64,000 nt of DNA from Terana coerulea. Taxonomy: Eukaryota; Basidiomycota; Agaricomycetes; Polyporales; Phanerochaetaceae. Below are positions 32,866-43,566 of the stretch, piece after piece. The stretch is from positions 152,558-216,557 of the forward strand of contig JAKOGH010001085.1 of assembly GCA_024811115.1 (NCBI GenBank). The letters are read 5' to 3'. How positions within the stretch are numbered: the stretch's first letter is position 1; every line of letters starts with the position of its first letter. The notes beneath the pieces are model-generated. The model made no database searches. It was not told the DNA's origin and saw only the letters and a program-made list of their open reading frames with translations. The position numbers and the translations under genes are program-made.

Positions 32866-33909
32866 ATGACAGAGGTATCCCAGCAAGAATTTGCTGAGCC
32901 CCAGCTTATGAGATACGGTACGTCTATGAAGCATTCATGACTGTGGGATAAACAGCTGGTTGAATACTGCCCTGGCCTTCACAGCCGAAATATCAACGGG
33001 CGTTGAGACGGCCATTGAGGCATTCAAAAATGATCCGCTCATCCGATACTATAGGGAAACTCCGGTACGCACTTTGAATCATTGCTCTCATTGCGCCGAC
33101 GCTGACCGTGGTACATATGTTCAGGATTCCCCCAGCGACGAGGCGTTCGAGAAGAACACGAGAGAGAACTTCATAACTACATGGAACACATACGTAACCC
33201 TCAGCCTGGCGTGGACCATGGAGAGCGGTTATGCGATGGTAGCCTAGTGAGTATGGACAATCGTTGTCTTGCGTTCGCGGAGTTAGATTGTTCGTAGTAG
33301 GCCGCCAGAGGCTAAGCAAAGTCTAGCACTGCGCGCACTCCTGCTAGTAGCGTCAAAACTCGTCGATTGGAATCGTCGATGTCAGTTGAGCAAGGAACAA
33401 CTTGTTGTGCGTTGGTTCAGACTGTCGCCAGGTGCCCGCTGACTCGTTGGGCTACAGAGAAGGCAGGAGTTCGGGGACAAGATTCAGAAGGCAATTAAGA
33501 AGGGCTTCGGGGACAGCGTGAAGGAGATGTTCCTCCTATACGAATTGATGACTGCTCCTTCGAGGCAGGGTCATGGGTACGGCACAGCCCTGGTGAAGGT
33601 TGTCACCGATTTTGTACGTGCTCAGCGGCCTCACTCTTCCCTTCATGCTCAACGCTTTCTCCAGGCAGACGCTGAGGGACGTGCGACAATGCTCGCCTCC
33701 AGTAACATCGCGAACACCCAGTATTATAATTCCGTCGGCTTCGTCGAGAAGGCGAGGTTTAGCCTTGGTGATGATAACCCGACATGGCACCACGACCCTG
33801 TGGTCGTATTATTGGTGCGCTTGACGATGAGACTTCAGCTTGCCTTCGCTGACGGCATAGTCCAACACAGATGGTCAGAGAACCAGCTACCTCTACAGTG
33901 GTTGGATAG
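32866..33909 (+). CDS. GNAT-fold acetyltransferase, array copy 5
   Basis: Intact copy of about 234 residues: MTEVSQQEFAEPQLMRY, AEISTGVETAIEAF, TLSLAWTMESGYAMVAY, RALLLVASKLVDW, motif A RQGHGYGTALVKVV, NTQYYNSVGFVEKAR, GDDNPTWHHDP and the end MVREPATSTVVG. The donor after SKEQL (GTTGTG) is weak. The His in motif A is the only change there relative to its neighbours. It is convergent with the PSD-family gene, with 233 bases between stops. Confidence 0.85.
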
Positions 33910-34142
33910 TTATAGTCGTAGCGGTCGAGCCATATTGTGTACGACATGCATCAGAGACAACTTTAGCTACACGCCAAGCGATATGTTGGTACAAAGATTC
34001 TTTACATTCCAGGTTACAATTTTTTCATCCTACCTAATCTTACAGCCAACATACAAACAGAAAAGTTTTTGAAGTTGTTGCCGACCTATCACCTGATTAG
34101 CATAAGAGCACGAGCTGCTGAGGATTGACTCACATAGCGAGC

Positions 34143-35292
34143 CTACTTGGCCCGAATGGGCCGCGCAGTCCCAATCTGCTCACCGTAATTGTGATGGATG
34201 CCGATCTTGTCGTCTCCGGGCAGCTGAACGTTGGCGTCCTTCTGGAAGACCATGACGATGTCTGACCCTCCGAACTGGAAGAACGAGATCTCGTCGCCCT
34301 TCTTGACCTCGTCGCCGACGTACACGCTGCGCACGACCGACGACACCTGCGCCATACCGATCGGGAGCACCGCGACGAGGCCGATGTCCGGATTCTCGAT
34401 GAGGATGAGCCCGCGGGCCTGCAGGAACTGGTAGCCGGGCTTGTCGGGCGCGTCGAGGTTGCGCTTCATCTTGAGCTTGCGCCGGCCGTCAGCCGTCGGC
34501 TTGGCCTCGACCTCGAGGTAGCAGATGCCCGGGATGACCTTGGACTCGAGCACGCGCCCGGAGACGGGCGCGTGCTGCCGGTGGTAGTCCGCGGGGCTCA
34601 GGAAGGAGTGCGTGAAGACGCCGCCGGAGAAGCGGTCGCCGTACGGCGAGTCGGCGAGGAAGCTGCGCGATGGGCCAGACGAGGCCCTTGGAGGTGAACG
34701 TCGTGACGTCTGCCTTATCGTCGATCGGCCAGCAGCCGTCGTACGTGCAGTCCGCGGGGGAGCAGATGACGGTGGGGTCGTCCTGCCCAGCGATGGGACG
34801 CTTCGCGGGATCAATCCGCCGCGCGAAGAAGTCGTTGAAAGTCTTCCAGCCGCCCGGAGGGACGAGGTAGTCCTCCATGTGGTAGTTGGGGGTCTTGTAG
34901 AATGTAGCGACGGTCTCCTCATTGATAGACTCCGGGGAATCCATGAAGTTGCCGACTGCGTGGGCGTAGTCGACGAGCCACTGCGACATCCACTTCCAGG
35001 GAGGACTCTGATGAGGCTCGATTGCGTTCTGGAAGGACTTGACAGGCTGTTGGTCGATGACGAAGTAGAACATACAGATGTGGTAGTACACGTTCTCGCC
35101 TGTGGAATCCTCTCGGGGCGTCCAAGTCAGGTAGGTCTGGTAGTAGTCAATGTAGTCGTCTAGGGTCTTGATCTTGAATGTCTCGAATTCGGGGACACCG
35201 GATGCGACCGCATGCTTGAAGGACTCGGTGAGGGCATGTTTGAACTGGGGATTCTCTTCGAGATATTCTCACAATCTCTGGACAATACCCAT
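34143..35292 (-). CDS. Phosphatidylserine-decarboxylase-family protein with PSDC region (PsiD-like architecture), broken
   Basis: The N-terminal half (NPQFKHALTESFKHAV, CMFYFVIDQQPVKSFQ, WLVDYAHAVGNFMDSPESI, VPPGGWKTFNDFFARRI) resembles the fungal PSDC region. The C-terminal half is the pyruvoyl-dependent decarboxylase domain (GGVFTHSFLSPADYHRQHAPV, IGMAQVSSV) with the autocleavage site FFQFGGSDIVMVF near the C terminus. The same architecture is found in the tryptophan decarboxylase PsiD as well as in lipid-acting members, so the substrate (amino acid or phosphatidylserine) is open. Two breaks are seen. A TGA is the eighth codon (35269-35271) after MGIVQRL, where CGA would continue the frame. 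An extra base at 34660-34661 lies between GLVWPIAQ and LADSPYGDR. It may be a young pseudogene or carry assembly errors. It has no intron and about 382 residues. Confidence 0.8.
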
Positions 35293-37025
35293 GGCTATAG
35301 AGGCGGAAAGTAAGCGGACTGAACGCAGGGAGTGATAAAAGTACGCGCTCGTAGACTGGTGGCGAGGACGGTGGTGGCGAGGCATGTTGTGTAGCAAAGT
35401 GTGATGGGCCTATAGGAAGATTAGAAAACGGCTGTGGGATGCAACAGCCCATGCATGATACGGATATGCAGAGCTCACCGAGGTCGATAAAGCAGCGGGT
35501 CTTCAGTGGGGGAGAATGGGACGTTGAAGAGGCTCATCCCGCACCTTTTATACGTGAATAAACGCGCCTAGCGAGATCCTCCATAAGGAAGAGTGGGAAC
35601 GTTCACGGTGGGCTGATCTCATTGTACAGCCATGGGAGGGAAGAGCGGCCAGGCGAATTGCCAAACGATGTCCTGAGGAGGAATGGAATGCCATATGACG
35701 CGCATTTCCAGGAACGTGAATGCCTCAAACCGACGCACAGGGCGTAGTCAATTCTGTTTATCAATCAGTGCTGTGCACGAGTCGTATCTCATGACCATGG
35801 CCAATTTGTTGGTCGAACGCTTTAGTCATTTAGTGGCGTATCATGGAGGCCAGATCCCTCACTTTGAGTGGTGAAGCTTCGAGGGAGGAAGATTGTTGCC
35901 TACACGCTCAGAGAGCTTGATTCAAGCAGGCGTTATCTAGGAGAAATATTTGTTCATTACGTGTAAAGTCAATAATACAGGCCGTACCTTGTGTACAGTC
36001 GTTGTGTGTTGCTGTCAGTCGCACCCCTGGTGACTCGGAAGTCGGAGACCATAGTATCCTGGATTATTATCCTGAACCATCCGTTCGAAGCTGCCCTTGT
36101 GGTTCCAAGATATTATTTTTATCTCGGAAGTGACACGGCCGTACGTACACAGGGTCAGAAAGTTGTGAAAGCGGATACTCCTCTTGATTTGCATTGAGTG
36201 TTACCCTGGAATTACTGGGGTCGCCGTTCGGGGAACGGCTCTGATTACTTGTCCTCATATAAGACAAGCATCGCCACAAGACCACGCAGCATTGGGACTC
36301 CGCTCACTGCAAAAATGGCTTCGCGCACTTCGCGCAGGCTCTGCGACGATTCCGACTCAGCGCGCTCTTTACCGCCGCTCGCCTCGTGATATTGGGTTTA
36401 ACCATAAAAGATCGCACTGCTCAACGAGTAGGTCGCTAATCTTTCCATACGAAATGCAATATTTCACGTACCTATGCTACAAGAAGATGAAGGGTCGGTT
36501 TCACACCTTTCACCGACTCGACTTCAAGCGATGACAAACTGTTTTTGGTAGGACTCGAGTCTGGAAATTGATCTATGGTCGCCGCAGCTGCGGTCCCAAA
36601 CGTGGAGGCATCCAAATTCTTGTCGGTACCAAACCATAAGCTGATCTTTCTCGTGGACTTGTGGACTTCGTTGGCTCTACGTAGATGTCAAGGCACTGGC
36701 TCTGGTGGATGGGTGTTCGCTGTTCGGAGCCGCGCACCGAGTGACTGTAAGCGCCACGCAGTTCAGGGGTTTGAGCGCTTCCTGTTTTTGCCTTTGCTCG
36801 TCGTGCACGGATCCTTACTCATCGCCACCCACAGCGTGCACAGACCCTCTCTCTCCGTCGGAACTTATATACCAACACCTACTTCTCTTTTAAACCCCAT
36901 CTGGCTCTTCTGACGGCTACTCAATTGCCTCGTACGTCAAAAGTTATTGAAGCGTTTGGGCGGTGACTGACTTGGACTATGCCATACATTCCAGTGTATC
37001 TCTAACTTCACGAACAATCATCGCC
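35293..37025. promoter_or_regulatory. Long divergent spacer between the PSD-like and Barentsz-like genes
   Basis: 1.73 kb. A minus-strand TATAAAAG lies at 35545-35552, about 250 bases before the PSD-like start. A plus-strand TATATA-like motif lies near 36866, about 160 bases before 37026. Frames at 36184-36534 and 36575-36913 carry no recognisable domain. Confidence 0.4.
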
Positions 37026-39475
37026 ATGCCAGCAACGTTAACGACAAAAGTACAGGGCACGAAGAAGTCTGCTGCTAAGAAGCCACACGCAAAGAAGGCC
37101 CGCATGGTCGGGCGTCGGGGTCGTGCCAACCTTGACAGTGACGATGAGATTGAGCGGGAGGCGCAGACAGACTCGGATACCGACGAGTCCACCTTCACCT
37201 CCGACTCCGAGTCAGAATCTCTCTCAGAGGACGAGCATCACAACGGAATCGTGACGCCTAGCACCACACAAAGCCCTCCGCCTCTGGACATACCCGGCGC
37301 TTCCACATCTGTTAAACCCGCAGCTCTCGTCAACGGCAACACCGGACCATTCGTGGGCACGACCGACTGGGCGCAACTTGTCGCGGACGAAAATGCAGAC
37401 GGCGCTGGTGATCTGCCCGTCATCGATTTCGCCGACATGCACTCGCACACGATCCCTGAGTCCACGCCTGCACCGCCACGCCCTCGTAAAGCACATAAGC
37501 CGCCAAAGACGAAGAAGGCTCCCGCTCCTCGTGCCCATTCACCGCCTCACGCTGCGCCAGAGAGCTCCGCACCTGAAGAGTCGAATGCTGCTGAGCACGC
37601 TGACGAGCCGGTGGCATCTACGTCCCGAAGCGCATCCAGGAGCCCCCACGGGCGCGCGGGCAGTCTGCTCGCCAAGCATACCAAGAAAAGCTCCAGACCG
37701 ATCCTGCATTTGTACCGCGCGTGGGTGAGTTCTGGGGTCATGATGACCGCCTTTATGACAAGAGCCTACGGAGCATGAGTAACTGGTGGAGAGGGAAGTG
37801 GCAGAACAGGGGCCGAGGGCGGGGAATGCCCATGCGTGGTCGAGGTGGTGGGTTTATGCCTGGTCATCCCGCTGCGCGTGAGCAGCAGACGGAGGACGAG
37901 AAAGGGCGTGAGGAGCAGCAAGACATTCCGCCGATTGAACGGGCGTGGGGACACGACGGGTTCGAGGAGATGAAGCGCCGCGAGGAACAACGACGGGAGG
38001 ACCAACGCCGTGCCCAGCCGAGCCAGCAGTCACAACGAGGTGGTTCGGTTCGTGGCCGCGGCGGCTTTGGTGCGAGAGGGCGTGGCGGCTTCGCACGTGG
38101 CGGTGGCGTAGCCGGCTCGCCTCGAGCTGGCCCATCCTCCGATCCAACCGCCACACACATCTGGTACACTATGAAGCCTGAGAAGGTCTGGACGAAGCAC
38201 GCCGACAACTTCCTCTACTTTGAGCATGCTCTTCGATCGAGAGCTGGAGAGGCGGGTGGTATTCGTGTCAAACTTTCGGGAGAACAAGGCGGGCAAGTTG
38301 TTCGTCCGAGGAAGGCTATCCTCAAGTCGTTTGCGCAGCCTCCCGTAGCCTCCAGCTCCTCGGCGACTGAAGAGACAGAACGCCAGTTCATTGTGCGCAT
38401 TCCTGTCGCACGTGCCCCGCAGGAGAATGTCTCGAAACGGCGAGCGTTCCTGCAGAGGCCACTGAGGCGGAGGAGCTGAGCTTGGAGGAAGTGTTCACCG
38501 TTAGACCTCGTGCTGTCCCCGAATTTGTCCCTCTCACCGCTGCAGCCTCAGCGGCTGCTGCAGCATCTGCTCCACCCGCCACGTCGACGGCCACCACTTC
38601 CACAAGCCCTAGTGCTGAGGCCCAGCGGCAGTTGGAACAGCTCGGCAATGGAAACCCAGTACATGCGGACTCTCCGAGCGGACCTAGCCCTCAAATTGAA
38701 GAAGCGCTCCTTCGCAACCCGCCGAAGACTGAGGTGCATGCACCTGTACCTCAGGCGGCTGTTAGCGACGAAGCGCGTCTGGCGCCTCCAGTTCTTCAAC
38801 CCCTGCAGACAAGTTTCTCTCCTGTGCCTCTTGCAACATCGCCTCCTTACGGCTCCCCTATCAATACCCAGCGCTACCTCCTGGCATCGGCATGCACCAA
38901 GGCTATGCGTACGAGATCGCGACTGGCCGTCCTGTGTACCTGCACCCGACTCCCCCACCCGCCATGTATGCGCCTCAGCCAATGATGCAGTCCTACATGG
39001 GCCATCCCGCCACTTCCGTGCCGTTCGTTCCTGGCCATATGCATCATCCCTCGCAAGAGTACATGCCGCATCCCCCACGCCTCCAGTGAGCGGCTTCATC
39101 GACCCGTCGACCGGTGTACCCATCTTCGCACCCGCCCGTCAGAGCAGTCGTATCGAGATTCGAGCGCCAGGCGAGCTGGGTGCGGGCAAGCCTTCGAAAC
39201 TAGCGCCTGGTCCCTCTAGCTTACGGACGAGCGAGACAGCAGGTGAAGACGAAGAAGTGGAAGCGTCGCAGACCGGTGCCGCCGATGAACAGGCTTCGCA
39301 GCAATCTGAATCCACGGAACAACCTGTGATGATGCCCTACCCCGCATACCAACAGCCCTACTATTATCCCGACCCTAATGGTTATTCCGGTTACATGGAC
39401 ATGTCCTCTCAGGTTGTTCAATACGACGTATATCCCCCGTATGAGCAACATGCTCAGCCCGTAATCTACTACTAG
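37026..39475 (+). CDS. Barentsz/CASC3 (Btz)-domain protein, four frame breaks
   Basis: The N terminus MPATLTTKVQGTKKSAAKK is followed by a basic/acidic Ser-rich region. The Btz motif is at about residues 220-265 (DPAFVPRVGEFWGHDDRL, then SMSNWWRGKWQNRGRGRG). Next come RG-rich stretches, WGHDGFEEMKRREEQRR, a WYTMKPEKVWTKHADNF segment and a Pro/Gln/Tyr-rich tail ending QPVIYY. In animals Btz/CASC3 binds eIF4AIII within the exon-junction complex, acting in mRNA localisation, translation and decay. I infer a related RNA role. The frame is lost by one base at four sites (about 37675, 38434, 38855-38858 and 39072-39076), each at a short homopolymer. Restoring one base at each gives 817 codons plus a stop in a single exon, an exact multiple of three. 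Confidence 0.85.
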
Positions 39476-39874
39476 TGTTCTGTTCTCATCACGCTGTATC
39501 GCTGTCTTGTTTCCACTTGTCTCTTGCTCCATGTTTTGCATACATCCTCATACACACATGCACCCCCCATCCCACATCGGCCTCATCGACTCTTCATTCG
39601 CTGCTTTTCCAGATTCCTTCTGAAGTTTTCTTTCTTGGGTGTCCTGCTTGGTCGTGACATTGCCTGTTTCTCTTCTCGTTGCACTACTTACGATGTGATG
39701 ATTCTCGGGTTACGAATACCTATCTGTTAGCTCTGCAATCGGCGTGCCGTCGTCCTCCAACCCCTCCATTCATGCATACAGTACTAGTACTGTCTACAAT
39801 ACATCGTACTCCGAGTATACCTCTCGATCCACGCGAGAACAGCGAGGAAGGGCATTCGTAAGGTAAATCACCGT
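39476..39874. other. Convergent 3' spacer
   Basis: 399 T/C-rich bases between the stops of the Barentsz-like gene and the dynein chain gene; presumably both 3' UTRs. Confidence 0.45.
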
Positions 39875-41828
39875 TTAGCTATCATCCGAGCCGTTGCCGG
39901 TACCGTCGTCTGCGGGGGCGGGCGCCGGTGCAGGCGGCTTGGGGGTAGCCGACCTCGCAGCGCCTGTGCCTGCACGATCCTTCGAGCTCAACAGGCTCTG
40001 GAAGAAGTTCTGGAGCACCTCGTGCTGCGTTTGCCCGCCGGCCGTCGGGCTCGGCGTGGAAGGCAGTGTGGGCGACGTGACCCGCTCCCTCGCGCCCGGG
40101 GCGCACCGGCGCCGGGCACGCTAGGCCGCCAGACGGCCGGTTGGTGCTGCGGCCCAGGCCCTTGCGCGACTCGGGGCCCGTGCTCATGCCCAGCGCCGCG
40201 CTGCCCACCGCGCCCTCCATATCGGTGAGCGCGCGCTCGACGTTGGGCAGGCTGAAGCTGCTGCTGCCCATGGGGCCAACGACGCCGGCGGACGGGTTCT
40301 CCACGGGATTGCGGAAGGCGCCGCGCGGGTCGCGGTCTGCCTTCTTCGAGTTCTCGTCGTAGTTCTTCGCGAGGAAGACCTGCTCGGGCGTCGGGTTGTT
40401 GAAGGGCGGGAGTGGCGTGGGCTGCGAAAGCGAAGCGTTAGATCCTGCGAGAATTGAGATGGACTCTGAAAGATTACCTTGATGCCTTGGTCTGGCACAA
40501 GAGCGCTGAACATCTTCCTTGCGCCAGGTTGTTCCGGTTCGCCCTCGACGGGACTGTCAACGTCGTTCTCCCATGCCTCTCCCCATGCCTTGGCATCAAA
40601 GCCGTCCCTTAGAACAGTAATCTTTCCCCAGCTATCCCATCCGGCAGGTACGACAATACGGTCGCGATCCAGGGTGTTAGGCTTCTGCTGGAAGGGGAAT
40701 GGGTTACGGACGGGCGCAGCAGCTTCTGTGGGAGAGCCAGGCGATGGCGCAGGCGGAGTAAACAGGAGGTGGAGGGCATACTGACGGAGGACTTGCTGTG
40801 TTTGAGGTATTGGCGTAGTGTAGAATAGGGACGCTCCGTCTAAGGCATGACGTTGTCAACTACAACCATCATGGGACAGGGGGATGCACGAACTTACATT
40901 TCAAGCAGATGGTACGCAGAATCTGCATAACAGCGTCCGTTCGCTCTTCCCATTCGCCCCCTTTTCCCTTAACCATTCCGCCCATCCCCGATGCACCAGC
41001 ACCAAGACCGTCGGCACTGTCATCTATCAGGTCTGCCTTGGTACATGCCACGATGATCGGCACGCCAGCCGTATTATGTGTGAATGTACCGGGGCCCAGT
41101 GGTAGAAGAGTGTCGCTTGAAAGTTGTGAGGTGGCAGGTATTGGTTCCGCCGAAGGTTCTGTATAATGTTGAAGATGCGCTTGCACTGTAAAACACCTTA
41201 AGCTTTAGAGACAATACACACACAGTGGCTGTTTGCAGAGACTCACATCTTTCGCGATTCTCTTCTCGTGAAATTTGCAGCTCTCTCGAGCCGTCACCCT
41301 GAACCCACTGTTCTACCCAACCTAGCCAGGTATGAAGTTCATCAAGGAACGTCCAAGGTTTCGTCCAGTCTAGAACGATAATCACGACCGTGTGTGGTAG
41401 CGACGTTCGCGGTGGCAGAAAGTGAGGCAGCAACGCGCTATAGGACAAAGCTGACGAGGGAACAGTATACACTGATAATCTCGCAAGGGTATCTAAGCTC
41501 AATACGCGTAGGTAAGTGGCAGAACGCGTCGCGTACTGGAATGCCAATGCAAGATCTTTCGCTTGCATGACTTACCTTCATCTGCATCGTCCCGGACGTC
41601 GGCCCAGTCATAGCCAAGGGCAAAGTCAAGCCTTTGGTCCTCTTGCACGTCCTCTGCTGGAGCCTTGTGTAATAGAGCTGACGCAAGGGTCGACTTCCCG
41701 GAGGAGGGCTCTCCCAAGAGCAGGATTTGTTTGGCGGGTATCGACCTTGATGAGGAAACCGAGTCTAAAATGGACGACCATAGATCTTCAGGTGGTGCCT
41801 CTGGGGAGGACGGCCTTGAGTCTGACAT
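39875..41828 (-). CDS. Cytoplasmic dynein light intermediate chain
   Basis: The start MSDSRPSSPEAPPEDLW is followed by a P-loop (LLLGEPSSGKSTLASALL) and a Ras-like fold: LDFALGYDWADV, ARLSVYTVPSS, VVIIVLDWTKPWTFLDEL, a guanine-specificity-like VPIIVACTKADLID, GASLFYTTP and RNPFPFQQKPNTLDRDRIVVPAGWDSWGKI. The C terminus has TPEQVFLAKNY and the conserved HEVLQNFFQSLLSSKD helix that in animals contacts cargo adaptors, ending GTGNGSDDS. The family links the dynein heavy chain to adaptors. At least four introns can be placed. Between RKGLGRSTNRPSGG and RERVTSPTLPSTP one base is missing, most likely in the G run at 40098-40101. Reading on without it gives a false Arg-rich tail. Confidence 0.9.
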
Positions 41829-42028
41829 TGTGCTGGGTGTGGCAAGGAATGTTTAGCAGCCCCCGAAGGCGATAGACTCGTTGCTCGGTGGTGGAAGACA
41901 CGTATCCATTTCAACCAAGCAAAGCGACTCAGTAGCGTTATTACTACTACTTAGTGATGGTAAGAAACACTGCTTATCATGTCAGTAATTTCATACTTAC
42001 TCTATTAACAAGTCGTCGAAAATGAATC
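41829..42028. promoter_or_regulatory. Bidirectional promoter (dynein LIC / TIP41)
   Basis: Only 200 bases separate two divergent start codons; no clear TATA. Confidence 0.45.
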
Positions 42029-43134
42029 GTGGCTTCTGCGATCCTGCTCTCTTCCTTCATGCAGTCCACTCCTGCTGTAAAACTTCCTGAGCATAAGCTT
42101 CTAGAGTCTCCGAACTCGCGAACGATACAAATAGGAGACTGGGTCATCACCGCGCGTACGAACCCGATATCTAACGCAGGGGAACTTGATGCTCTGCAAG
42201 CGGTCCTGCAAGGCATGCCCATACCTGAGATGACCTTTGGCAACAACGACCTTGAACTGAAGCACAAATCCAGCGGTTGGAAATATGCCTTCGATGCTGA
42301 AGATGCGCTGAAAGGAGTGAAGAATGGCCCATTGGCGGATGGCGACGGAGGCGTTAAGGTAGGATATGCGGATGCCTGGCTACAGAGCCGGTGTGTTGTA
42401 TCATACGTTCGTATGCACAGGCTGCTAATGACAGCAGCTCAGGCCCATCGTCTAGTCTTCCTATGCCGAAGACTGTACCAACGAAACCTTACGACTGGAC
42501 ATACACCACCACCTACTCTGGGCATAACTTACCCTCGTCATCCTCGTCCATCTCTTGGCAACCAGCGGATCCCGAGAATCCAAGACATGTTATTCCTCTA
42601 GCAGAACTCACTCGTCAGGATCCCATATTGTTCTATGCGGAGATACCTCTGTTCGAGAGCGAGCTTGACGATAACGGCGCGTCGTATTTGATCACGAGAA
42701 TAGTGCGTATTGCTACTACGGCCCAAATCTCCTACTCACAAGACTTTTTAGAGAGTAATGCCCACGTGCTTCTTTGTTCTGTCACGCTTCACGTTGCGGG
42801 TGGATAACGTGCTCTTCCGCACGTGCGATACACGGATCTACCACTCGTTTAGCGCATCTCCGCCGCTCATAGTACGGGAGACAAGTGGATGGGAAGCACC
42901 TTACGACAGAGTGAAACGCGTGGGTAATTCTTATGCATTTATTTTCTGTGTCTGACATGATAGCAGCAACTTCAAAGAAGAAATGATCTCACTCCGCTCA
43001 CCGATCCGAATTGGGTTGCGCAAATCTTGAGTGGGATGCCCTCACATGTCAGTCAACAGGAAGGAGCAGGCACAAGTTGGAGAGGTCTTGGGTCAAAAGT
43101 AGAGATAGCCGTCCTCGGGGGCGGAGCTCCATGA
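42029..43134 (+). CDS. TIP41: TIP41-like PP2A regulator
   Basis: Exons 42029-42390, 42438-42702, 42752-42919 and 42967-43134 join to 320 residues without a break. Conserved family segments: IQIGDWVITARTNPI, LPEMTFGNN-type (IPEMTFGNNDLEL), YAFDAEDALKGV, GVKVGYADAW, KPYDWTYTT, DPILFYAEIPLFESELDDNG, RVMPTCFFVLSRFTLRVD, DTRIYHSF and DPNWVAQIL. TIP41 binds the Tap42/alpha4 partner of PP2A-type phosphatases and acts in TOR signalling in yeast. The start is the first ATG of the frame; the next Met is at residue 11. Confidence 0.94.
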
Positions 43135-43566
43135 AGGTACGTCCCTGGCTTGTTCAGCTTTCGGATCACTGTTGTACTAACCTTCATTTGAAGACCAAGA
43201 GTTTTTGTAGAATTCCCCCAATGCATGCACATGATAGCAACAGACTTGTCATGATGATGTCTCACATTCGCTCACCTTCTGGCTTAAGGACCGCTGTTTG
43301 TGATTGACCGTCGTAGAATCCCATAACACACATTGTGATAATAGAAGCCGCGAGCGTCTCGGCGTCTGGTCCGCGCTACACTTGTGCACAGACCGAAACG
43401 GAGGTGGCCTCCAGTGAGTGGCGTTGTTCCTTTCGAGCTCCGACATCTTGAGTGGCTGCAACCTGCACGGACCGTTCCTTATCTTGTCCTCTTACCATTA
43501 CGAAGCAACTAGCAGTACTCGCCCTCGTCTTCCCTCACATTCATCTCTACCAACTTCACTGCCAGT
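43135..43566. other. Intergenic TIP41 to SAP-like gene
   Basis: 432 bases without a supported gene; the 3' UTR of TIP41 and the promoter of the next gene are expected. Confidence 0.4.

Noticed and set aside
39882..40304. Arg-rich 140-codon continuation of dynein LIC
   Set aside because: The other frame contains HEVLQNFFQSLLSSKD, the conserved LIC helix, so the Arg-rich tail follows a one-base break.
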